Made by a program: the position numbers and the translations under genes. From Scheffersomyces stipitis CBS 6054 (taxonomy: Eukaryota; Ascomycota; Pichiomycetes; Serinales; Debaryomycetaceae): a DNA stretch of 64,000 bases. The notes under the pieces were generated by a model. The model saw only the letters and a program-made list of their open reading frames with translations, made no database searches and was not told where the DNA came from. Below are positions 32,555 to 41,900 of this stretch, piece by piece (position 1 is the first letter of the stretch; the number at the start of each line of letters is the position of its first letter). The stretch is taken from the NCBI RefSeq assembly GCF_000209165.1, contig NC_009047.1:248001-312000 (forward strand), written 5' to 3'.

Positions 32555-32566
32555 ATTAAGGGAGGC
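32555..32566 (+). promoter_or_regulatory. B2 polypurine tract
   Basis: ATTAAGGGAGGC directly before the 3' LTR, the expected plus-strand primer of reverse transcription. Confidence 0.85.
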
Positions 32567-33013
32567 TGTTGAAATCCGGTATTAGATAAAGTTTGATAAT
32601 GCATGAATATGCATGATCTAGAAAATATCGTAAATACCGGATATTGATAATCTAATAGATTTGGCTACAACTCTTGTGAGAGCAAATCATATATCATAAT
32701 AAGGATATGGTGGTAATAGAAAACACAATGGCAGGTATACAGAGAGGATAATAGAACCCCACACGGACATACGGAAATAGATGTGGAGAAAGGTTTCAAT
32801 ACCACAGCTATGAAACAAATGTGAAACATGAGAACAAGAATCCATGGAGCATGTGAATGTGAGACAACACCATAAATAAGGGTGATATCCTCTCAGAGTT
32901 AGATAGACTTTCTTAATGTTTTAATAACGATAACTAGAACAACTTACAAGTTCTACCTTTACTGTTAACAATTATTACACGTAAGACACTATGAATGCTT
33001 CTGAATTACAACA
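32567..33013 (+). mobile_element. Family-B 3' LTR of B2
   Basis: 447 bp with no difference from the 5' LTR seen by eye; followed by the TAAAG target duplication. Confidence 0.95.
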
Positions 33014-33183
33014 TAAAGGTGATGGAAAGTTCTTTTTCTGAAAGATAAGCAGCAATCTCTGTAGCCAAGACGCAGCTACTGAACATACCAGTCATCCAGT
33101 CTTTCCATTCCAGAAAGTTCTCACGGCCTCTGAGAAGAAGAGTATCAATGACCATGAGGCCGGAATTTAATTGGCTCATAACC

Positions 33184-33576
33184 TGTTGAACTGTTTGCTT
33201 TGGAAGCTCAGTAGATTGAATCGGATTATTCATAATGTAGGACAGTATATTGATTAACTTATTTAAGATAGATAATTTCCATATAGAAGAAGAAAAGTTA
33301 TAGAAAGTTAGAAAGGAGAAGGGGGAGTAAGACCCCCTTATATAGATGCCAAATACAATCACAGGCTGACCCCTCATCAGGATGAAATGAAACGACATGA
33401 CCAGAATTTCAGGTTAGTCTGACATAATTGATTCTCATTGGTAGATGTTATCTTATCACATTACTGTGCACAATTATTTCAGAATGGCTGCAAATCCTGC
33501 ATTCATAAAGTTTACGCATTGGATTAAAAATAGAATATAGAATATGCTTTTAGGTTTGATATCAGCATATTCAACA
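33184..33576 (-). mobile_element. Family-A 5' LTR of A4
   Basis: 393 bp, TGTTGAACTG to TATTCAACA, followed by the ACCAC target duplication. The primer site lies at 33173-33183 on the minus strand. Confidence 0.93.
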
Positions 33577-34302
33577 ACCACGACCACCACAGTTGTAACA
33601 CTTAGTGTTCCAAAGCGGATCATTGGCATCAACAGAAGGACGTCTGGTGTCAGTGGAAAAGGTAGCAGCAAGAACTGAAGGAGCAGTAGGAGTTTCGGTA
33701 GAATTCTCTGCTTTTGCTAGAAATTTGAAAACATCATCATACTTCAACGATTCGTTGCCCAGGTGGAAGTAATTTTGCATGAGATTAGGGGAACTTCGAG
33801 TAACTAGAAGGTGAAGACCCTTAATTTCATCAAAGGTATAGGATTCGTTCAAGGAATAAAGAGAGTCAAAAACCGGCTTAACCACGTCAGTTGTCAAAGA
33901 TGGAGTGCTAATCACTGTCAATAACGACTTGACATATTGGGCAACATCGTGGTGATCCATGGTACCATAAAGATCAAGAACCCGTAACCAACGTGCTCTG
34001 CCAGTGACTGGCTCACGACTGAGAGTACTACGAACTTTCTCAGACAAGGTTTTGGAAAGAACAAAGTCAATATAGGAGTTGAATGCGGATCTGTCCTCAG
34101 AAGTGTATCCAGTGTCAACATTTGTCAGAGGCAAAAGATATTCCACAAATTCTTTTCCAATTGGTTCGAAAAGTTGATCCATTCTGGTTTTCCATAATGA
34201 AAAGTCGTTGATGGAAGTCAACATTTGTTCTGAAGGAAACGAGATTGAGTAGTTGAACTTCAGGTGACGGCTCATAACCTGTTGAAGTTCAGAAGCATTC
34301 AT
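33577..34302 (-). pseudogene. Family-B gag (divergent) of B5, 5' part
   Basis: About 240 codons from MNASELQQVMSRHLKFNYS to the zinc-knuckle residues CYNCGGRG, where A4 is inserted. Compared with B2 gag it has many replacements in the capsid (e.g. DFSLWKTRMD against NFPLWKTRMD; TLSEKVRSTLSREPV against TVTEDVRVTLSGESV; VTRSSPNLMQN against ATSSAPNLIQN). Pol of the same element is almost identical to B2. The frame is open until the A4 break. Confidence 0.9.
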
Positions 34303-34936
34303 AGTGTCTTACGTGTAATAATTGTTAACAGTAAAGGTAGAACTTGTAAGTTGTTCTAGTTATCGTTATTTAAAACATTTAGAAAGTCTATCTAACTCTA
34401 AGGGGATACCACCCTTATTTATGTTGTTGTCTCACACTCACATGCTCCATGTGATTCTTGTTCAATATCTCATGGATCCTATTCTCTGCATCACGTTCAT
34501 CTCATAGCTGTGGGGTTGAGACCTTTCTCCACATTTGTTTCCATATGTCCGTGTGGGGTTCTCCTATCATCTCTGTATACCTGCCATTGTGTTTTCTATT
34601 ACCACCATATCCTCATTATGATATATGATTGGCTCTCACAAGAGTTGCAGCCAAATCTATTAGATTATCAATATCCGGTATCTACGATATTTTCTAGATC
34701 ATGCATATTCATGCATTATCAAACTTTATCTAATACCGGATTTCAACACTCCTATCATCTCTGTATACCTGCCATTGTGTTTTCTATTACCACCATATCC
34801 TTATTATGATATATGATTTGCTCTCACAAGAGTTGCAGCCAAATCTATTAGATTATCAATATCCGGTATCTACGATATTTTCTAGATCATGCATATTCAT
34901 GCATTATCAAACTTTATCTAATACCGGATTTCAACA
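34280..34936 (-). mobile_element. Family-B 5' LTR of B5 with a 188-bp terminal tandem duplication
   Basis: The minus-oriented LTR runs 34280-34748, and its outer 188 bp (34561-34748) is repeated at 34749-34936 with two visible mismatches. Both copies end TTTCAACA. Its sequence is the B' subtype shared with the truncated LTR at 9739-10075. It contains the gag ATG at 34302. Confidence 0.88.
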
Positions 34937-34950
34937 ACAGCTACTGAACA
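34937..34950 (-). pseudogene. 14-bp remnant of A7 gag
   Basis: ACAGCTACTGAACA matches A gag. It ends with GAACA, the target duplication of A6, and the rest of A7 gag continues at 44873. The left side abuts the B5 LTR, implying that B5 inserted into A7 gag. Confidence 0.75.
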
Positions 34951-35343
34951 TGTTGAACTGTTTGCTTTGGAAGCTCAGTAGATTGAATCGGATTATTCAT
35001 AATGTAGGACAGTATATTGATTAACTTATTTAAGATAGATAATTTCCATATAGAAGAAGAAAAGTTATAGAAAGTTAGAAAGGAGAAGGGGGAGTAAGAC
35101 CCCCTTATATAGATGCCAAATACAATCACAGGCTGACCCCTCATCAGGATGAAATGAAACGACATGACCAGAATTTCAGGTTAGTCTGACATAATTGATT
35201 CTCATTGGTAGATGTTATCTTATCACATTACTGTGCACAATTATTTCAGAATGGCTGCAAATCCTGCATTCATAAAGTTTACGCATTGGATTAAAAATAG
35301 AATATAGAATATGCTTTTAGGTTTGATATCAGCATATTCAACA
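34951..35343 (-). mobile_element. Family-A 3' LTR of A6
   Basis: 393 bp, of the same base subtype as A3/A4 (CATCAGGATG, TTAGTCTGAC, TTATTTCAGAATGG). The polypurine tract follows at 35344. Confidence 0.92.
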
Positions 35344-35379
35344 TCCCCCCTTAATCCAATGGTCATTTAATTATGCTAG

Positions 35380-35810
35380 TGTTGAGATTGGAAATCTAGA
35401 GTAATCCAATAGATTGAAGTTTAGTTATATAACAAGAAACTGAGCGTGCAAGAAATAATATTTCAGATTAGAAGCATTATTCAGAAACGCACAGGTTGCA
35501 AATTAAGCCGCACTGATGTGCAGGCAACTCTGAGGTATAAAAGAAAGCTGAAATCCTCAAAGTCTTGAAAAAGTTTATACGTTTATAATTAATCAATTTA
35601 CGATTCATTTGATGGAGGTTATTCTAGAGATGCAGAGAATAACATATTGAACGACTGTAGGATACGCTGTATCCATATAGACAAGTTGCGCGCCTTGTTT
35701 AAACAGTTGTATCAAGATAAAGAAGAAGACAGACAAATTACAACATGGATAGGCAATCAAGAGGTCTACATAAACTAGAGTCCATCATATCAACAATTCA
35801 CATCTCAAAA
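35380..35810 (+). mobile_element. Family-C 5' LTR
   Basis: TGTTGAGATTGG to CACATCTCAAAA, 431 bp. The terminal inverted repeat is TGTTGAGAT / ATCTCAAAA with one mismatch at the next-to-last base. It contains a consensus TATA box. Confidence 0.93.
35536..35543 (+). promoter_or_regulatory. TATA box in LTR-C
   Basis: TATAAAAG within the LTR, ~156 bp from its start, is a plausible promoter for the non-coding genomic RNA. Confidence 0.65.
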
Positions 35811-35824
35811 GGTTATGAGCCCTG
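35811..35824 (+). promoter_or_regulatory. C primer-binding site
   Basis: GGTTATGAGCCCTG: 14 nt complementary to the initiator tRNA-Met anticodon arm as known from S. cerevisiae, three more than in A or B, which diverge after GGTTATGAGCC. Confidence 0.83.
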
Positions 35825-36268
35825 TTAGTGTCTGCTTTTACTGTCATCCTTCGATATTGCTCTAGTCTTTGAGCAGATCGTTGGCTTTCTGTCCGTTTGC
35901 TGAATTCGGTTGATGTGGAAGTGTTTTTCTATCCATGTTGATATCATGTGGCGTTTCATTCACCCCTTCTGCTTGTGAAAATTTTTCTTTCTCTGTGTGG
36001 CTCATTTTGCTCCATCTCCAGTGCGATTTCATGTGCGATACCCATGTCCTGTGTGTAAGAATGAATCTATCCGGTTAAATTCTATTCGTCCTATTCCTGT
36101 GTCAAATACCACAAAGAGTTCTAGTCACTTTGTCCTGTTTTCGATGCTTTCGATGTTTTTATATATATACAGAGATTATAATCTGTGTAGTATTACGGTG
36201 AGGTATATTGCCGAATACCAAGAATCCGAGCTTGTTGTTCTCTCATTTGTTTGACGAGATCAATTAAT

Positions 36269-37040
36269 ACTTGTCCCGAGTGACATTCTACTGATTGACA
36301 GCCTACCGAGGCTGATATCTACTTGTCCCGAGCGACTGCTTCTTATTGACGGCCCCCTTGGCTGCTCTCCACTTGTCCCGTGCGACATCTTACTTATTAA
36401 CAGCCCTCTGGCTGATCTCCTCATGTCCCGAGCGACATCTTACTTATTGACAGCCCTCTGGCTGATCTCCACTTGTCCCGTGCGACATCCTACTTATTAA
36501 CAGCCCACTGGCTGATCTCCTCATGTCCCGAGCGACATCTTACTTATTGACAGCCCTCTGGCTGATCTCCACTTGTCCCGTGCGACATCCTACTTATTAA
36601 CAGCCCACTGGCTGATCTCCACTTGTCCCGAGCGACATCTTACTTATTGACAGCCCTCTGGCTGATCTCCACTTGTCCCGTGCGACATCCTACTTATTAA
36701 CAGCCCTCTGGCTGATTCTACTGGTCCCGAACGACTACTTCTTATTGACGGCCCTCTTGCCTGATCTCTACTAGTCCCGAGCGACATCATACTTCTGAAC
36801 GGCCCTCTGGCTGCTCTCTACTAGTCCCGAGCGACTACTTCTTATGGACGGCCCTCTTGGCGGATCTCTATTTGTCGCGAACGACATCTTACTTATTAAC
36901 AGCCTGCCGAGGCTGCTTCCTTCTGGTCCCGAGTGACTACCTACTGCCCACTATCTTGGCTGATTCCTTCTGGTCCTGAGTAACTAGTTTTTGACAATCC
37001 ACTGACTGATTCTCGTTAGTCCTGTGTGAATAGTTGCTAT
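36269..37040 (+). repeat. 50-bp tandem array inside C (about 15 units)
   Basis: Units start at about 36269, 36321 and then every 50 bp to ~36973. Each contains GTCCCGNGCGAC, a TTATTRAC stretch and CAGCCCTCTGGCTGA. The central units (36371-36718) are nearly perfect and mostly alternate between two subtypes (GAGCGAC.../GTGCGAC...), giving a 100-bp higher-order period. Units decay towards both ends. CAGCC...GGCTG in each unit can form a 5-bp stem. Confidence 0.9.
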
Positions 37041-37222
37041 TGTTAGTCACTTGTGACTATGCTGCTAGTACTGTAGGACCATTTACTGTGGGTGACGAGT
37101 AATTACTTCCTGTCAGCTCTATGTGACCATTTGCAGTGGTCGTTCCCATCTGTTTACTGCAAGCTCATAATGGTTACTTGCTTTCGGTCTGTTATTACTA
37201 CTTACTATTATTCCTTTGCGAC

Positions 37223-37271
37223 TAGTTATAGAAGACTGCCACTATTTATTGATGCTAGTCTTCTATAACTA
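37223..37271 (+). repeat. Perfect 15-bp inverted repeat (hairpin) in C
   Basis: TAGTTATAGAAGACT (37223-37237), a 19-nt spacer, then its exact reverse complement (37257-37271). It would form a stable hairpin in the RNA. It lies in non-coding sequence after the 50-bp array and is not followed by a T-run. Confidence 0.85.
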
Positions 37272-37906
37272 TATCATCTGATATGAGAGATCCCCGAGTG
37301 TTCTCCTATTATTTATTGCTGAGCCTGCCGTGGCTCCCTACTGTAGTCCGTTACGACTACCTCTCGTCTTACCCAACAAACTTGGGTATTCCTTCTGTAT
37401 TTTAAAGTGACACCCGGTCATTCTTAATTCTTTTACGATTAATTGCTACAGTCTACTGTGACTGTATTCTCTGTATTCTGCGAGAAACCTGATTGTGTTC
37501 TCGCTTACCTAGAATGATACACTCGCAGTCATTCCATGGTTGCGGTGCTATTTGGAACCTTATGTCGCGTTCCATTTAACCTACAATATGGTGCTCCGAG
37601 AGTCCATATTAACCATATGATTCCACGTCAGTCTGTTGGGCCCATGCAGTCTACGTGTATCATCTGAATTACTTTCTACTCCAAATTCAAGGAGTATCTG
37701 CTAAAGATAGCAACCCTATTCTCGAATATAGAATAGTATGCGCTGTTATAAAATCTGCACAAGCGGTGCAGTACTCACCGGTTCTGATAAGAAACATGAG
37801 TCTATGTTCTGACTGAAACTATCATCACTACCTTTATTTACTGTGAGGATGATAGTGAACATTGCGTGTGCAAACTACAAATCTGTGAATTACGAATGTT
37901 GTACTC

Positions 37907-37925
37907 TTAGATTATGGGGGAATGT
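37907..37925 (+). repeat. Internal copy of the C polypurine-tract border
   Basis: Nineteen bases (TTAGATTATGGGGGAATGT) identical to 38465-38483, which spans the true polypurine tract and the first three LTR bases. It could be a second (central) polypurine tract or the relic of an older LTR border. Confidence 0.75.
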
Positions 37926-38470
37926 GAATAGATTGCTGTTCTAATCCAAGAGTACTTGATTACACAGTTGCCCTTACAAAATGTGTAAGAGTAAAATGAA
38001 CGACTATTAGATTAAGAGCAGGAGTATTGAACATTGGAAATATCAAATGATCTAATCTAATAGTAATGTTGAATTGATTCATCGTTAGATATGATTATGT
38101 CTACAGTGTGCCGTACACACAAATAACCTCATTCTTATATCTACATTATACCATACTAACATCGTTATCGGATATAATGTTGATCTCGATAATCACAACA
38201 CAATGTGGGTATCCTACCCAACAACAATATGACCATCACGTAAGTGATGGAATACTACTCCTGGATGAAATTTAACAGGAAATTTAAGAAATAATCACTA
38301 GTGATCAAGATGCTCCAAATGGAATCTGAAAATTAGGAATATACATCACGAAGATTATTACCAGTCTATCAGGAAGTGCAAAGAGTGGAAGTTCACAAAT
38401 ACTTTCAAAACAGATGCTACTGATTTGAACTAAGAGCTGGATCAGATGCAAACTTCAATAACCATTAGAT

Positions 38471-38480
38471 TATGGGGGAA
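38471..38480 (+). promoter_or_regulatory. C polypurine tract
   Basis: TATGGGGGAA directly before the 3' LTR. Confidence 0.83.
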
Positions 38481-38911
38481 TGTTGAGATTGGAAATCTAG
38501 AGTAATCCAATAGATTGAAGTTTAGTTATATAACAAGAAACTGAGCGTGCAAGAAATAATATTTCAGATTAGAAGCATTATTCAGAAACGCACAGGTTGC
38601 AAATTAAGCCGCACTGATGTGCAGGCAACTCTGAGGTATAAAAGAAAGCTGAAATCCTCAAAGTCTTGAAAAAGTTTATACGTTTATAATTAATCAATTT
38701 ACGATTCATTTGATGGAGGTTATTCTAGAGATGCAGAGAATAACATATTGAACGACTGTAGGATACGCTGTATCCATATAGACAAGTTGCGCGCCTTGTT
38801 TAAACAGTTGTATCAAGATAAAGAAGAAGACAGACAAATTACAACATGGATAGGCAATCAAGAGGTCTACATAAACTAGAGTCCATCATATCAACAATTC
38901 ACATCTCAAAA
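38481..38911 (+). mobile_element. Family-C 3' LTR
   Basis: 431 bp, no difference from the 5' LTR by eye, followed by GCTAG. Confidence 0.93.
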
Positions 38912-41900
38912 GCTAGTTGCATTCCTGATAGTTGGATTAAGTGTTGGAAGGTTCCTGGAGTTAGTCCTTTTGTAAACATGTCTGCAACGTTGTCAGCAGA
39001 TTTGATTTGGCGAAGTTTGACAATATTGTCTATGATTTTGTCACGGATGAAATGATAGCGAATATCTATGTGTTTCGTACGTTCGTGGTGTACAGGATGT
39101 TCGCTGAGTTTGATACATGAGGTGTTATCTTCCCAAATCATTATTGGTAGTGATATTGGGATGTGAAGTTCTCTGAAGAATGTGATTAGCCAGATAACTT
39201 CTTTTATAACGGTTGCGAGGGCCATGTACTCAGCTTCAGTGGTTGACAATGCTGTGGTGGTTTGTTTCTTGGATTTCCAAGAGATTAGGCTTCCCCCATA
39301 CTTGATGGCATACCCACTGATTGATTTCCTGTCACTGCTATCACTTCCCCAGTCTGAGTCAACAAACACTTGTACATCGTTTATGTTTGTGTAGTGCTGA
39401 CCGAGTTTCTGTGTTCCCTTTAGATAGCGGAGAACATGTTTGGCGGCAGTTAGAGTTACCTCTGTTGGTTCGTTGAAGTACCGACTTAACATTCCAACAA
39501 TATACGCAATATCACCTCGTATGGTATTGCTAGCATAAAGAAGCTTTCCTACTATGCTTCTGTAAATTGTTGCATCGCAGGGTTTGGATTTCTGGTTTAG
39601 ATGCTGTCCCTGAATAATAGGACTTTTCACGCTGTTGAGCTCTTCAAGATTTAGTTCCTCCAACGTTTTCTTGATGTAGTCAGAAAGATTTGCTGTGATC
39701 CCATCAGGGCCCTGTTCTATGTTGATTCCTAGGAATTTGCGTGCCAATCCAAGATCCTTCATCTTGAACTTGTTCAGGAGAAGTTTCTTGGCTTCGTAGA
39801 TTTCATTTTCTCGAGGACTCGCAATAAGTAGGTCATCAACGTAAAGGCCAAGAATCACATTATTTCTTCTGTAGATCCCGAACTCGGATTTCGATCGAAT
39901 AAAGCCGTTATTCTCCAAGAATTTATTGATAGTCGAGTTCCAGATCAATGGAGCTTGTTTTAGACCATATAGTGATTTGTTCAACTTACAAACCATATGT
40001 GGGAATTGCTCATCTATGAAACCTTTGGGCTGCTTAATGTAGAGTTCTGTATCAATCTTCCCATTTAGGAAGGCCGTCGAGACGTCCATCTGATGAATCT
40101 TCATCTTATGGACAGCCGCAATGGCTAGTAGAAGTTTGATACTTTCACTCCTGATCACAGGCGCAAAGGTTTCTTCATAGTCAATTCCATGTTTTTGTCT
40201 AAAACCTAGAGCAACTAGTCTGGCTTTGTAAGTTCCATCATCTTTGATGGTATAGACCCACTTCATTCCTAGGGCTCGTTTCCCCTTAGGAAGCTCAGCA
40301 AGAGTCCACGTAGAGTTTTCCATTTGAGCACCAAATTCCTTGTTCATAGCTTCAATCCATCGTTCTCGTTGAGGACTGTTAGTGGCTTCCTCATAGGTGC
40401 GTGGCACTTGTGGAGTCATTATGGTGACCATAAATGCACTGCTACCCATAATGAGAGGTTGGCCATGTGTTTCAGTATAGTCGAGATCGTTGGGATTGTC
40501 TGCTTCTGAAAACGATTCACTATCGGTGGTGATGTACTCAATTTGTTGTCTCTGTGGATAGTTGATCAAATTTTGATTGTTCTGTTGTCTCTGTGACCGT
40601 GTTGGAACAAGTATTGGTCTGTGTGCCCTCTTGAGTGTTTGTGGATGTGTTCCATCACGCGACGGAACCGGGGTGAGTTTATGCTTAACCCCATTCACCG
40701 GAGGAGGACGCGATACAACAAGATGAGTTAGTTTGTTGTTGGCCTCAGAATTCAGAGGGACCAAGGCACGGTCAGACAGCGATAGGATGAGTTCCATCCC
40801 CCCTGAAGCAGGCAACTCAATGAGACGAGTAGGAGAAAGACCCGGAGGGAGGAGGAATTGCTGAGAACGAGATTGAAGTGGGGGAGAAGCAGGAAGCTCA
40901 ACAATAGGAGAGGATTGAGGAGAGTCGGATTGAACGACCCTAGGCAGTGGTTGAGGAGGAGGTGGAGGTGTAGAGGACACCACAGTCTGCGTAGTAGGAG
41001 TATGACGAGTAGGCGGCAGAGAATAATTGGCGGAGGTGTCCTCCATGTCCGTATTAGAAGTAGGACGAATAAGCGAAAGGGGATCCATGTCGGAGGCATC
41101 CTCCATTTCCGAGTCGTGATAAGAAGAGAGGTCATCCGAATCCATCACCACGATGTCCATATAGGTGGACGGATCTGGATATTCTTCCTGATCCAGCAGA
41201 ACATCCATAGAGGAGCGCGTGGAGATTAAAGGTGACGAACGTGGATGAGTGCCATATTGCTCAGGAGCATCGAAGAATTCCTGATCAGAGACCACTTCCA
41301 TGTCATAGCCATCTTCAGACATAGGTTCAGGCTCAGTATCCGTAGAAACAATTTCCATGGGTATGGCCGATGAAGATCCAGGGATAGGGGATGGAGCCTT
41401 AACCGCAGGATGAGGAAGACCGAGAGGAGCAGTAGGAGCAGATAGTATATTGCGAGGAACAGGAAGAAGGGAGGGTACTGTACGAGGTGCTGGAAGTGAA
41501 GGTACCGTACGAGGTGCTGGAAGAGATGGCACCTTACGAGTTGAAGGAAGGGAGGGTACCTTACGAGGAGCAGGAAGGGATGGTACCTTACGAGGAGCAG
41601 GAAGGGATGGTACCGTACGAGGAGCAGTAAGAGTTGGTACCTCACGAGAAGCAGGAGCTGTATAGGAGTCGTCAGACAGCTCGTAGGAGTCAGAGGGAGG
41701 CAGATCAGACCTCTGAGCCAGAACAACGGCACGGGATGGTGCAGTTAGAGCCGCAGAAGTAGAAGGTACCAGAGTATCAGAAGGTACCGGAGCAGAAGAA
41801 GGTACCGGAGCAGAAGAAGGTACCGGAGCAGAAGAAGGTACCGGAGCAGAAGAAGGTACCGGAGTAGAAGCAGGAGCCGGAGTAGGAGAAGGTACCAGAA

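Larger units (their letters stand above)
27835..33013 (+). mobile_element. B2: complete family-B retrotransposon
   Basis: 447-bp LTRs at 27835-28281 and 32567-33013 read as identical. The primer site GGTTATGAGCC is at 28282-28292 and the polypurine tract ATTAAGGGAGGC at 32555-32566. The 5-bp duplication is TAAAG (27830-27834 and 33014-33018). Identical LTRs, an intact ORF and a perfect duplication mark it as the most recent coding insertion in the window. It sits in A4 gag. Confidence 0.96.
22428..33233 (-). pseudogene. Family-A gag-pol of A4, split by B2
   Basis: The start is at ATG 33233 (MNNPIQSTELPKQ). About 71 codons run to ELSITF, where B2 is inserted at 33013/33014. The frame resumes at 27834 (TDQQALSHK) and continues to MQLA with stop at 22428. 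The zinc knuckle, protease, DD35E integrase, YVDD RT and RNase H motifs are all present and no stop occurs in either part. The only visible lesion is the B2 insertion. Its linker carries more copies of the PVPSSA and VPSLPAPR repeats than the A1 copy. Confidence 0.9.
22008..33576 (-). mobile_element. Family-A element A4, interrupted by B2
   Basis: 3' LTR 22008-22400 and 5' LTR 33184-33576, both 393 bp and apparently identical. The flanks are ACCAC on both sides (22003-22007 and 33577-33581), placing A4 in B5 gag. The element is interrupted in gag by the complete element B2 (27835-33013, duplication TAAAG). Without B2, A4 would be a full-length element. Confidence 0.94.
17390..34936 (-). mobile_element. 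Family-B element B5, split by A3 and A4
   Basis: Pieces 17390-20016, 21799-22007 and 33577-34936 form one continuous minus-oriented B element once A3 (duplication GAACT) and A4 (duplication ACCAC) are removed. The 3' end (RNase H and 3' LTR) is missing at the A1 border. The right end is the 5' LTR, abutting a short A gag remnant at 34937. B5 is therefore older than A3, A4 and B2. Confidence 0.87.
35380..38911 (+). mobile_element. C: complete non-coding LTR retrotransposon (LARD-like)
   Basis: Two 431-bp LTRs (35380-35810, 38481-38911) read as identical. A 14-nt match to the initiator-tRNA arm follows the 5' LTR, and a polypurine tract precedes the 3' LTR. The target duplication is GCTAG (35375-35379 and 38912-38916). 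The 2670-bp interior has no ORF with similarity to gag or pol; the longest open frame (35997-36254) starts at GTG and shows no domain. It must have used proteins supplied in trans, most plausibly by family A or B, which share its primer site. The LTR ends are TG...AA rather than TG...CA. Confidence 0.93.

Noticed and set aside
35997..36254. 85-codon ORF in element C as a possible accessory gene
   Set aside because: It starts at GTG, has no ATG near the start, no domain, and runs into the tandem array region. It is not supported as coding.
36269..37040. CRISPR-like regular repeats
   Set aside because: The units are contiguous 50-bp tandem copies without unique spacers, in a eukaryotic retroelement.
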